NCBI GenBank assembly: GCA_000231825.2
Contig: JH720322.1
Coordinates: forward strand, 248,001 to 312,000
Direction: 5' to 3'
DNA: 64,000 nt
Source of the DNA: Tetrahymena elliotti 4EA
Lineage: Eukaryota; Ciliophora; Oligohymenophorea; Hymenostomatida; Tetrahymenidae
The position numbers and the translations under genes were made by a program. The notes below the pieces were generated by a model. The model saw only the letters and a program-made list of their open reading frames with translations, ran no database searches and was not told where the DNA came from. Of this stretch, positions 24,614-36,567 are shown piece after piece (the stretch's first letter is position 1; every line of letters begins with the position of its first letter).

Positions 24614-27068
24614 ATGTTTTTAAAGTAGTTTTAAGATGATATGGAATTTTACTTTTAAAGAGTTTAAAATTAGTAAATAATAACACAAGACTAGATTATT
24701 TAGCTTTTCAATGAAATTTATTCCAAGAATTTAATAAAAGCATGTTACTTAGAAATAATTGAGGATAACTAAGATAATGATGAAAATGTTATCACAATAA
24801 AATAAAAAAGTACTGAGAATGAAAATGAACTGATCTATAAAATTACAAAAATAAGTAAATAATATCTTTTTAACTTGATGTTGTTGAGTTTTAAGTATTA
24901 TTAAATAATTTTAAAGATAACGAGAAACTAATAGAAAAAAAGATTTAAGAAGATGCATATTCTATTCTGTATCAAAATTCTCAGCACGTTGTGCTCTCTT
25001 TAAAGTTTTCTGAATGTAACATTTTTACAATAAGATTTTATTTAAATATTTTTTAAAAGATGAAATTTAAAAGAGAGTGTTTCAAACATATGAAGTAAAA
25101 CATTTCCACAAATTTATTACGTTAATTAAGTTTGTTGTTATTATTATATAGATCAATCAGAATAATTTTTATAAACTGAGAAAATTATAGATTTTTAACA
25201 AGTATGACTTTATTTTAGAATTAATCTAAAGTTTTTGATAAAATATTTCATAGATCATTAGATTTTTCTGTAGCTGATGCTATTAAAGTAGGAAAGGAGT
25301 TGGAATATTGTAAGAATTTAAAATATTTGGATATTTCACTTAAGTAAAATTATTAATTCTAAAAAAACATTAATAATATTATCATAATCACTAGGAGTAA
25401 TTCTATTGGGGCATAGGGAGTTGTAGCCCTATTTAAAAATATTCACTAATGTTAAAATATCACACAATTCTTTATTAATCTTGGGTAAAATAAATAATAT
25501 TTAATGAATTATTTTTATTCAGATTATCTCTATTATTTAAGTAATTGTGGTATTGGAAAAGATGGCTTTAAAGCTATTATTTAGTGCTTTGATAATCCAT
25601 TTAAAGATTTGAAAGAACTTGTAATTAAGTTAAGGTATTTAATTATAAAAGATAATATTATTTATTAATTGATAAACATATTAAGTGGAAATTCTATCTT
25701 TGAGTTTGAAATAGTATAAAATTTAGTTGAATAAATCAACAAGCTTGTAAATATAGAAGCTTTAGAAATTGATCTGAGGTAAATTCTTATTTTGTTTATT
25801 ACATGTTTGAATTCTTTTAAATAAAAATAAAGTTATTGCTCATTTTAAGGAGATAAAGATAGATAGTTAATTGCATTTCAAGAAAATTCCTTTATGAATC
25901 TAAAGAAACTCTCATTAAAGTTAAAGTATTTCTATTTTAGCTTTCCAAATTAGAATCATTTATCAACTAAAAATAGTTTCTGCAAGATACCTTTTTCTTT
26001 ACAGTTCTCATTCTAAAACATTCTAGAATTAAAAATTGATTTAAAGTAATTTTCTATTATGCTTTTAAAAACGAAATGCAGTTTTTATATTTAATTGAAA
26101 AGCTACAATTATGCAAGTCCCTAAGATGTTATGGATTTATTTTAATCATTAGAAAAAAGTTAATAACTTTAGAAGTTAAGTTTATTGCTAAGGTAAACAA
26201 TTTTTAAAAAAAACATATTTAATTTAATAACTAACCAACTTTTATAAAAGTTATGCAATCATAAACTTAAAATGTGCTGTATTAATTTCCTAGTCTATAA
26301 GAATCCTCAACAACCTTACACACCTTCATTTAGATTTATCTTTAAAAAAATAACAACAACAATAGTAAAATTGATAAAAAAAGAAAATAAATTTAATAGA
26401 AAATTTAATACTAGAATAAAAGATAATACCATAGGGAAGAAGGACATTATCTAATTATTTTAATTTTTAAATACAAAAAAAGAATTCGAGTTCTTACAAC
26501 TAGATTTTTTGTAAAAAAAAATTATGATTGATCTGCATTTAAACATATTTATTCTAATTAAAGCTATCGTCAATTTGATTTAGAGTCATTTAACTACTTG
26601 CTTGAAAAAATAGCTTAACAAACTAAATTGAGGACATTGAATATTTCATTATCGTATGATTAAAATATTAAAAGCAAAAAAAGTTAATTTTTATCTTATA
26701 AAAAGTAAATTGATGTCTAAGAATGTTGATATGGTGTTTAGCACTGTAAAAGTTTTGCCTAAAACAATAATATCATTTATTTTTAAGTCTGACTTGAGGT
26801 GATATAATTATTTTGAAATTTTTATGTATGATTAATTATTAAAATATTTAGTTTCAGTTCATATCATTTAGTTAAAGACTTGCCACAACTTTCTTCTCTT
26901 TAATATGTATTATTAGAAATAAGGCCATTTTTTGTGTAAGCTATATATTTAGATAAACAAAATTAAGTAACAGTTAAAAATAAAAATAGGTACAGAAACA
27001 AATTTTTAAATTATTTGTTAAAATAAAAGAGATTGGTTAAGATGAAGATAAAAGAAATAATTTTTTGA
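24614..27068 (+). CDS. Modular leucine-rich-repeat protein, about one LRR per exon
   Basis: The ATG at 24614 starts MFLKQFQDDMEFYFQRV. A non-LRR N-terminal domain (LYQNSQHVVLSLKFSECNIFTI, about 24980-25040) is followed by LRR units of ribonuclease-inhibitor type: CKNLKYLDISLK, NSIGAQGVVALFKNI, NCGIGKDGFKAIIQCF, NSIFEFEIVQNLVEQ, LNNLTHLHLDLSLK, DNTIGKKDIIQLF, QTKLRTLNISLS. Nearly all introns between units are about 50 nt and phase 2, for example 25343-25394 and those near 25484, 25640, 25780, 26053, 26195 and 26666. Splicing them keeps one frame to TGA 27068. Between about 25080 and 25230 the open frame reads less like protein than the two other frames do, so a small error or missed intron there is possible. 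The function is unknown; large LRR families of this kind exist in Tetrahymena. Confidence 0.68.
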
Positions 27069-30000
27069 TTTATTTATAATTATGTATTTACAAAAATTTA
27101 AATGTATGTTTTTATTAATAAAAGAAAGTAACTTAGTTCGACTAAAAATAAATCTATTAAAATGTAAATTAAGAGTTATCACTTTTAAAGAATTGTAATA
27201 AGATTTACGTAATAAGAATGTTTCTACTTAAATCAATTTGTTCTACCTTAATATTTTTTCTAAAAAGATATTTTTTCTGATTTTTGTGTCCAATTTGATT
27301 AAATTGCTTTGATTTAAATTTATTGGTATTTTTAATACATTTGTTTTGATAAAATTAATCTATGGAAAAAACAAATTTTAAGAATTAAATATTTAATTAT
27401 TTTATTTGCCAAAAAATAAACATTCAATTTTATTCAAACAATTAATTTATTATTTTAGAAATCAAAAGATACTTGGAACACTATTAATTAATTTTTCATT
27501 CAATAAAATAATAAAAAAGTAAATTCTAAGAATAAGACATTTAAATTTTTTTATTTTTTAAAATAATCCTTCACTTCTAAATATTCTCTAAAAATATTTA
27601 GTTAGTATCATTATTTTATTTTAGGAATATAAAACCATTTTATTAAGATAATTCTTAATACAAATTTTTTGAATTCAACTAAATGAGCTACAAAAAACAA
27701 ATCCTAAATATAAAATATTTAATGTGTATAAATAAAATTTTTCCAAATTTCAAAAAATTTAAAAATAATTAGCAATTTATAATATAATAAATCTTCAGGT
27801 TATTTTTTGTAAAATGAGTAAATGAAAGAAATTTTTTAATTTTTAAAAATAATTATCATAAATTGATTGAGTCTGCTAATTTTAAAATTCTATTTTTTTG
27901 TTTAAGTATAAAATATTATTATAAAATTTCTCTATTGTTCATTTTTAGGTAATTTAGAAAGTCAATTTTAATTAGAAAGTATTTTGTTAGAAAGTGCGAT
28001 TTCATAAAAATTTCTTTTTTAAAAGCATTTTAACTAAAGACTACTTAACAAAATCAATTTATTTTATCAAAAAATTGAGATTGTCAAATAAAAATTATTA
28101 ATAAAAGGTAGAAAAACTTTTTTGTTTAATATTTCTAAGCGAAGGTGGCTTTTTTAAATATTATACTAAAACTGTAAGATTTTTTCAAAACAAAATAATA
28201 AGAATCACATTCTGACTTTTGTTAATTATAATATACTTTATTCATAATTTTAATAAAGTAATTAAAAATATAAATATTTTATTAATAAAAACTTTAACTC
28301 TCAACGAGAAAAGCAAATTTATATATAAAAATATATTTATACATTAATTCAAAAATAAATGGTTATGATGGAGTTTAATTTATGGTATTTATATTACATT
28401 ACTATTGTAAAATGAAGTCTGTTTTCCTTATTCAATAAACTGTAAAATAACATGGAATGAAATAGAAAACTACCTTCTGGAAAAAAATTAAAAATTGTAA
28501 CATAGAAAATATTACATCACACTGCCTTTTTCTAGAAATTTAGAAGAAAATAAGAATAATAAATAGAAAAAATTGGGTGAAATTTTGATCTTTTAAAAAA
28601 ATTTTTTAAAAAGGATAAATTTATATTTTTAAACAAAATAGTAAAAAATAGTTCGACCTAAATCAATTCTTACTAAGATCTCTTATTTTAAAATTTTATT
28701 GCAACTATTATACTCAAATTAAAGATTTAAATGAATCCAAAAAATAAGAACTAATTTATTTTAGTTAAAGTGATTTAAAAGAATTGAAAGAATAAAACTC
28801 AATAATAAGATGTAAACTAAGATATAGAACTTTATATTTTTTATTCATCCCAAGGTTTATTTAATTAGAGGCTATGTTCAGTTTTAAGGAATTTTACAAT
28901 ATTTCATTTGATTTTATATCATAATAAATTATTTGATAATTTAGAGAAAATTTTAAATATTTAAAAAAATTAAAAATTAATATAATCTTGTTAGTTAGTT
29001 TCATTGATGAAGATCTTACACAACTATCAATAAATATTAATCTATTTTTTCAAAATTGTTCTATTAATAATAAAAATTCTTTAGTTATGCCGAATAAAGA
29101 ATAAAAAAATTGAGTAAATCAAAGCATTTTTATAAAAATAAATAATTAGTTTTGAAAGACGATATTCATTTTGTAGAGAGTTTTAGTCATTTTAATTTAA
29201 TTTTTGTTTGTTTTTGAATGAATTAAATAATAAGTCTTTTTAAACAAAAAAGATAGAGTTATTTGAAAATCGAAAAATTTACTGTTTAAAAAATAATCCT
29301 ATTTTAATCTTTCATTTTGTATTGCTTAGAAAATTCTAGCTTAGTGAAAATTAAAAATTTTTAAATTAAAGATAAAGATATAGTTGCTCTGTTATTATCC
29401 TTAGATTTTCTATTAAACATTCATAAAGCCTTCAAAGTCTTTATTATCTCTTTCTATTTTGATAATATCGCCATAAGTTACTACTACCCAAACAAAAATC
29501 TCTTTTCCACCATGAAATTTTTGTGTTAATATATTAATGAATTTGTTTAAAATATTTGTATCATTTAAAAATGAAAAATAAGTATCCATTTTTTTATTTA
29601 TCTCAAATTCTTAGAATAATTGAAAATAGACAAGTGTCTTTTTATACGAATTCTCAATTGATTTTAAATAATAAATTTAAATTTAAAAATTATATCTGAT
29701 AACACAATTTAAAAAGAATAAAGAAGCTGAGAAAAGAATTATTTTTGATAATTTCTGAATTTCAAGTCCTTGTAATTTAAATCCTACAAATATTACATTG
29801 AAGAGCATTAGTCAAAAAATTTAGTATTGAATTTTCAAATTTTCATTCAAAATATTTAATTAAAAAGAGCAACTAATTGAAATATCACTAAATTCATTTT
29901 TCAATCAAAATTTAAATTACCAGAATTTTTTAGTTGATTAAAAGATTACTTTCTTTTATTTTACCTTTCTGCTATTTTGAAAAATAAAAAATATAGTTTT

Positions 30001-30772
30001 TGTTAAGTAAATAAGAGGAAATTTAATTTAAAGAAGTATCTAATCTGAAAAAAATCCTGGCTGATTATTTGAATTTTTTGTGGCTTCAAATAAAAATTGA
30101 AATGTCTATTTTATCTTGTTCGTCTCTTTTTTAAAGTATGATATCATTTGATACTTAATTTAATTATCTCCTTACTCGAAAACCTTGATGTACGAGCCTG
30201 ATTTATTCATTTTCAAATTTAAATTTCTTATTTTCTATTTGTATTTCATAATTAAATTGAAAATGTCCAAATCTTTAAAAAAAACAGAAGTAAGTTGAAA
30301 ATTTTTTAATTTATTCTTTAAAATTCTGAGAAAAAAAGTTTTTTTTTACAGTTTTTAATTATTTGTATTAAATGTAATGACCTTATGATAGATGATTAAT
30401 TCTGTTTTAAATTAGAAGTGATTCGCTAACAAAATATAATAAATTTAGTGGTGTATTTTTTTTCTTAATTAAAATAGATAGGAGAATAACTCGAAGATAT
30501 TTTTAGAGAGTGCTCAAAGTAATAGATTTTGCATAAGTAATACACAGATAGATAAATATATATATTTATAAATTTGAATAAGTTAAGTGGTAGTAAAATT
30601 ATTTTTAAAGTTATTAGTTGTATCAAATTTATGAGAGCTTGTTATTTTGCTCTAATAAATATAATTTAAAGTTTTTATTAAATAAAATAGTGAGGTTTTT
30701 TTGAAATATTTCAATTTTCGTGAATTTTTATTAATTAAGGTTAGTAAGTCTTTTTTTAATCGATTCATTCGC
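27069..30772. other. Long gene-poor AT-rich region
   Basis: About 3.7 kb of very AT-rich sequence between convergent neighbours. The only segment with somewhat protein-like reading is the minus-strand frame at 29119-29589. A weak LRR-like stretch (about 28760-29100, plus) may be a remnant but has no start or clear repeat. No RNA gene, repeat array or mobile element was seen. Confidence 0.45.
29119..29589 (-). CDS. Weak candidate small gene, 156 codons
   Basis: The ATG at 29589 lies in a good ciliate start context (AAAAAATGG) and the frame runs to TGA 29119. The first about 60 residues are of balanced composition (NILTQKFHGGKEIFVWVV; TYGDIIKIERDNKDFEGF), unlike the surrounding low-complexity DNA. 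The second half is Phe/Lys/Asn-rich and looks like untranslated sequence. With a single stop codon and high AT content, open frames of this length arise by chance, so this may be a relic exon or nothing. No family recognised. Confidence 0.22.
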
Positions 30773-32197
30773 TCATTATTTTATGAGGCGGTATTTGCAG
30801 GTCTTTGAAGGAAATAGATCTTGTTCTCTTTTTTATTTCTTTTAGTTCTTTTATTTGCTAATATATTTGAATTTATAGAGGAACTTTTTTACTTGTTTGG
30901 AGAATTTATCATCTTTTTCACAATTTTAGATATCCTTCATTATTTATTCTTCTTTAGTAATGATTTTAGTAGAATATTAATCTTCTTCTTCTTTTGCAGC
31001 TTTTTCTTACATTTCTTTTTATTGCTTATCTTTTCTTAGTTATTTTAGCATTTAAATTGCTTCTTAAGAGATGAATAAGTGGTGTTTGATCACATAACCT
31101 TATAAATCATTATTGATTCCTCTTAAGGGAAATACTTAAAAGAAGACTTAAGAATTAAATTAGAAGCCATCAACAGTCTCAAGAGTGAATAGCTCTTCGC
31201 AGGTAACTTAACCAGGCTAAAAGCTTTCAGTGTTGGAAAAGATGTATTCTTAGACTTACTTTTTCTTTTAAGTGTTAGGTTCATTCTTAAAGCAAGCAAA
31301 ACTGTCAGATAACTATTGGGAAGATTTAAGGTTTTAAATATCATCTATTTTATCTGATAAGAGTTTTATCAAATCTGAGCTAATAAAAGATCCAGAAAGA
31401 TAAGCTATCTTTTAAGATCCAGATTCCTTAATAATGAAAACATCAGAAGCGATTAATTGATCTTGGTAATCGGGTTATTCATTAAAATTAACAGATGATG
31501 ATTGATCTAAGTGATGAGATAAAGATAACTCAGTCATGTTGATTTAAGAGCTTTCATTTTGACTAATATTTAAAAATTCTTCTTATTCAGTGGTGGAATT
31601 TTCAAGGTTTTTAACAGATTATAAGTCAGAGTTATTGAGAGATGGTTCAATAGTTTCAATTTAAGAATCACTACAAGCTAATTTTTGGGAAGATTTTTTA
31701 CCAATAAGATATTGTTCCTTATAATTATATGAAATTTCAACATAATTTTTTAGCTTGTTCCATGAAATGGAAGATATTTTTCTCTCGTTGCAAAGGGATT
31801 AGTTATCAACTAAAATACCTTTAGATTATGAGATTTGGCTCTCTTACTTCCAATTAGAAAATTGATTGTTTATTTGTATATTGGGATAAAGGAATTCACG
31901 GTTATATTACTTGTAATCATTTTCACATTCCATGACATCCTATTATTAGTAATAAAAGTAGTCTTAGTTGTTGAGATATTCAACATGATTGTTTCTATCA
32001 TTAAATGATTCCTCTTTCTTGAAGGCCAATCCATGATTGGATTCCTGGAAGAAGTCCCATTATTGATCCTTATTCTTGGTAAGATTATTTTTAGGTTCTT
32101 GGGAAAAGAAATTAAAGAAATCAGCGCTTTCATCGTCATGATGATTGCTGTTCAAAGCAATATCTACAGAAGTATCTTCAAATTTCATTTAAAACAT
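30773..32197 (-). CDS. Protein of unknown function with a KTCKY C-terminal tail (paralogue B), 474 aa
   Basis: An uninterrupted frame runs from ATG 32197 (MFQMKFEDTSVDIALN; a second in-frame ATG at 32188) to TGA 30773. Residues about 1-240 are acidic and Ser/Asn/Gln-rich, probably disordered. A more ordered region follows: SDVFIIKESGSQKIAYLSGS with SSDLIKLLSDKID (about 31450-31340) and EELFTLETVDGFQFNSQVFF, then FPLRGINNDLQGYVIKHHLF. This order (hydrophobic strand, short helix, strand pair) is compatible with a PAS-like fold. A basic Lys-rich stretch precedes the end, DLFPSKTCKYRLIKQ. The last block resembles the tail of the minus-strand gene at 23301-24479 (YPEKTCKYKQI). No intron is needed. 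Function unknown; a regulator with a sensor-like domain is only a guess. Confidence 0.68.
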
Positions 32198-35100
32198 TTA
32201 GAGAGAACGTTTTTATAAAGAGAACTTATTTTGAAAGTAATTAGGTTAGTCTATTATACTTGGAGATTTGTGTAATACTAAAGAGAAATCTATTTTTTAA
32301 TCTCTTTTGAAATAGCAAATAATTTTTGTTTGTTTTGATTTTTAATTGTTTTTAGTTTTTTTTAATTATTACTTTTTAAGGAATCATTTGATTTTGTATC
32401 AAATTTTGGTTGACAATAAAATTAATGAAAAAGACATTCCCTTCTAAATAATATAAACAAAATTTTTACGATATTAATGTATTAATTAATTCTGATAATT
32501 TATAAATTTTATGTATTAATAGTGATTGACAAACATAATTTAATAATAATTTATTTACACATTTTCAAATGTCAAAGAATTTGCTTTCCCTAGAAACTCA
32601 AAAATATTAGGCTAAAATGATCTAATCTATATTTTTACTTTTTTACTTTTCGTTCGTTAGAAATTAATAGATGTGATACATTCAGTTTATAATACTTTAT
32701 ATGAATCTTCTCTTCTTATATCTAAGCGCTGTCTACATTTTTTAAAAATATGTAGATAAAAAGCCTCTTTCGAGCATTAATAATAGAATTTTTGCAAATT
32801 TAAAACATTATGGACAGAGGAAAACTCGTAGCAAGAAATATTTATGGAATATTTCTAGATTTAAGATTAAAGAAAATAAAGGAGAAATTACATTAATTTT
32901 TGAGGATGTATATATTAAGAGTTATCATTGATTTTATTCTGGAATAAATTGCTTTGTTAATTAAAACACTGGAGATCCTTAATTATTTTGGCAAAGAATC
33001 TTCTATATCTTTAGATATTACTTTTTACCAAGAAAGCTGTCATAAAAAATTAGATTGATACATTAAATTTATGTAAACTTTTTAATTAACAATTATAAAA
33101 TCTGATAAAATTTAATTAAATATGGATTGTAAGTTTAAGCTTCATTAATCTCTTTTACCTAGATTTTACAAATGGATTTTTATATTTAATAATAATTTTG
33201 CTACTACTAAATTTTGATTTCATCAAAAATACATACTTTTATCAATTTTATAAAATACCTTTACAAACCAAAATAGTTTACATTATAAATACATTCTTTG
33301 CTTGTAAATTTTCTTTTAAATATTTAAATACTATTATTCAAATTACTTATTATCATCATATTTTATTATATTTTATAGACACCCAACCCAATCTTTACAT
33401 CTTTTATCTCTTTTATTATTTTTCGCATATTAAACCAAACGAGAAAACCAGTATAAATTGTTTTAACTAACTCTTTATTTAATTTTGAGTCAAGTAAAAC
33501 CAAAAAATTTTTACGTATAATACTTCTATTTTTTTCTACTTCTTAATTTTTAGCCAGCAAGATTACTAGATAGCGTTTATTTTTCTATTTTCGCATTAAA
33601 TTAGAGTGAAAATGCTTACATTTGGTTAAAACTAGTTATAAGTTTTAATCATGGATCGAACTCTAAATACTTGATTTTGACATTCTATCAAATAAAATAA
33701 AACCATAAAAGAGAGAATTTATTTTGCAATATTTATAATAAATTAATTAAAAATGTGTAATTAAATAAGCTTTTTAATAATATTTTACATTTTATTTATT
33801 ATCAGGTACTCACTCTTAAAAATTTTTATATACATAATAACAAAGTAAATGAAAATTGAACATTGCAAAGCTTAATAAAATTATGTAATTGGGAAATGTA
33901 ATGCAATTAATTTCATCTTTTTTACTTAGCGCAAATTAATTAAATTCAGAAATAAAATCAAAAGAATTTAATTCCAGTATTTGAGGAACTTTTTAAAAGA
34001 AACAAATAGATATCTATCTCTATTTAAAAAATTTTTAAATATTTTATTTTTCATAAAATAACTAGAGTCTAACCCAAAACTAATCAAAGAAAAATTATTT
34101 TATCTTAATAAAAAGTAAATTTTAATATCAATATTTTGAAAGTCATTTATTGAGCAAATTCAAATAGTTTAGAAAAATTTATTTATTGAATTAAATTTAA
34201 TTGTTGCCTCTTATAATGATTTAAGTAATCAATTTTAGGGACTTTAGTAATCAACCTTATTAAAAATAATGCACAGTAAAAATTATTAAATTACAATTTT
34301 AGTGATAGTGAAATGAGGTTAATTTTCAACTTAAATCTAGAGTAATAAAGTCAAAAGACTTTCTTTATTATTCAGGTTATAAAAAATTTATCTGAAAATT
34401 AGCATAACTGTTTATTTTCTTTAAATGAAATTTAGATTCCCAGATATCTATTAATTTATTCAGAAAAAATTTTAATGTTGAAAACATGGAAAAGAAAAAA
34501 TTTTTCTTGTTTAATTAAAACAAATCTTTCTATTCTTATATTAATCTAAAGATTTAAAACCCATATTTTTTCTTTTCAAGCTTATATTTTTGTAACCTTA
34601 ATATGTAAAAAAAATATGATAGATAACTTAAAACAACGAGTAAAATTAAGTAAAAAATAATAGTCAGTATCTAATATTTTTCTCTTTAATATTTTTTCAT
34701 GCAAGGCAGTTAGTTTTTACACAAATTTTAATTTTTTTATTAGTAGTTAAAAGCAAGAAATTTTCTTCAATACTCAACTTTTTATTTCAATTCTAGACTT
34801 TGTCAATAATTATTATTTTAATATTTACTATATATTTTTAGTAACTTAAATATGTAAATTCAAAGGTATTTAAATTTTTTTTTTTCTTGAACAGAGATCA
34901 AATTCAAAAAAAACCAAGAATTTAAATTGAAATTTCTTCATAAAATTGAGTAAATTTTCTCTTTAAACTAAAATTTTAAAAAAGAGATAATTTAAAAATT
35001 TTTATTAACATAAATTAGATTTTTTCAGTAAACTTTATTTTATTGATTCACATTTAACTTTTAAATAGCGCTAAACAAACTATAAATAAGAGCTAAAAAT

Positions 35101-36567
35101 AAATCTTGATGTGTTTACATTTAGTTAAATACAAACAAAAGCATTAAATTTTAAATGCTTTAAAAAATTAAAATAAGTTATTTAAGTAAACTTTTGTTTT
35201 ATTTCTCTCTTTACTTTATTATGATTTTATTATTAAATTTTAATAAAATAGAAGTACATTTACAAATGTAATTTAAATAAAAATAATGTATTTTCATTCT
35301 CCCATTAAATTATTTTCTTTACCCTCTATTAAACGAATGTAAATTTATTTTTTCAAGATGAAAATAATTTAAAATTTAACAGAATTATTAAGCTAAAGTT
35401 TGAATTCAAAAAGCATTTTAAGAAAAGCATAATGAAAAATTTTTTTCAAAATCTAATTTAAGTTAAGAGAAAGCCTTAATATTATTATACGATTTATTTT
35501 CAAATTTTTTTTGTTTTATTTGTATTTTAAAAATAATTAAATATTTATCTTTTTAATTACAATAAAAAAATACAAGATAATTGGATGATATCAAAACTAA
35601 AATTAAAAAAAATTAGATTTAAAATGAATGTGTTTTTTATTATTTATTTAAATTCTTACAAATAATTAAAAGCTATATTATTTATTTTTCTTATTTAATT
35701 TACGTTTAATTTAAAATCTAAATTATAAGCTGTAATCAAAAAAAGATATGTTCATAAGTCAAATCATAAATCTAAATTCCATTTATTAATCTAAAAGTAA
35801 ATTTTATCATTTGAGGAATTCAAAATTTCATAAATTATTCAGTATTATTTAGATTTGAAATATTTATTCTTAAAAAAGGTTCTAATGTAAATTATTTATA
35901 CAGCTAAATAAATAATTTTTTAAGATTCTCAATTGTTTTATCAATTGATAATTTCATAGAAATAAAAAATAAATTTATTTAGAATTTATAAAATTGATCT
36001 TTTTAAAAATTTAAGAACAATATATAGGGTTTTACACTCTTTAAAAGAAATTAGTAAAAAAAACATAATTTTGTTAAAATTAAATCTTGTAAATTTAATA
36101 AATAAATTTTAGAAAAAATTTTATATTGAATATCTCTTTAACACTTCCATTATGGATATTATTAAATCACTTATTGATAAATATTTTTATTTAAAATTAA
36201 ATATCACCTTTGTTCGTTAGTATTTATGAAATGAAAAATGAAAAATAAATTATTAATATATTTTATTTTTTTGCATGAAATAAAAATAATATTTAGACAT
36301 ATTGCATTGTTCATTCTTCAGTATTTATTTATTACTAAATTGCTAATTATTATTTGTAAAGGATAGTAACAAAAGAATTAATCACTCAGCTTTTAAAAGA
36401 AAGGCTATTTATAAAAGTACAAATTAGAAAAATACACAAAGTAGGATATTAATTTTGAAATTTTAGATATATTCTAAATAAGAAGACAAGTAATAACAAC
36501 AAAAAAAGGAGTTTACTAACAAAACTATTAAAACTAATAAATTTTAGATTTTAGCATTATTACAAAA
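32198..36567. other. Very long gene-poor AT-rich region
   Basis: About 4.4 kb, the longest gap in the window. A small plus-strand frame at 32701-32931 is the only segment of balanced composition. The frame at 33198-33470 is Tyr/Phe/Ile-rich low-complexity reading and not convincing. The rest is A/T runs with no recognised repeat, RNA gene or mobile element. Confidence 0.45.
32701..32931 (+). CDS. Weak candidate small ORF, 76 aa
   Basis: The frame from ATG 32701 begins MNLLFLYLSAVYIFQKYVDK, a possible signal or anchor segment. It continues with a basic, balanced part (LKHYGQRKTRSKKYLWNISR) and ends IFEDVYIKSYH at TGA 32929. It uses codons less A/T-extreme than the surroundings (AGC, GCT, TCG, CGT). 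No family, no neighbour support, and it could be a relic exon or chance. Confidence 0.22.

Noticed and set aside
24614..27068. LRR gene as a decayed pseudogene with frameshifts
   Set aside because: Apparent frame changes disappear once phase-2 introns of about 50 nt are removed; for example the acceptor AATAAAG near 25852 rather than TTTTAAG restores the frame. Only 25080-25230 stays doubtful.
30821..31039. Hydrophobic plus-strand frame resembling a membrane protein
   Set aside because: It is the antisense of the Lys-rich C-terminal region of the minus-strand gene 30773-32197; poly-Lys codons read backwards give Phe/Leu/Ile.
33198..33470. 90-codon plus-strand frame rich in Tyr, Phe and Ile
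   Set aside because: Low-complexity AT-driven composition with no motif; expected by chance in this DNA.
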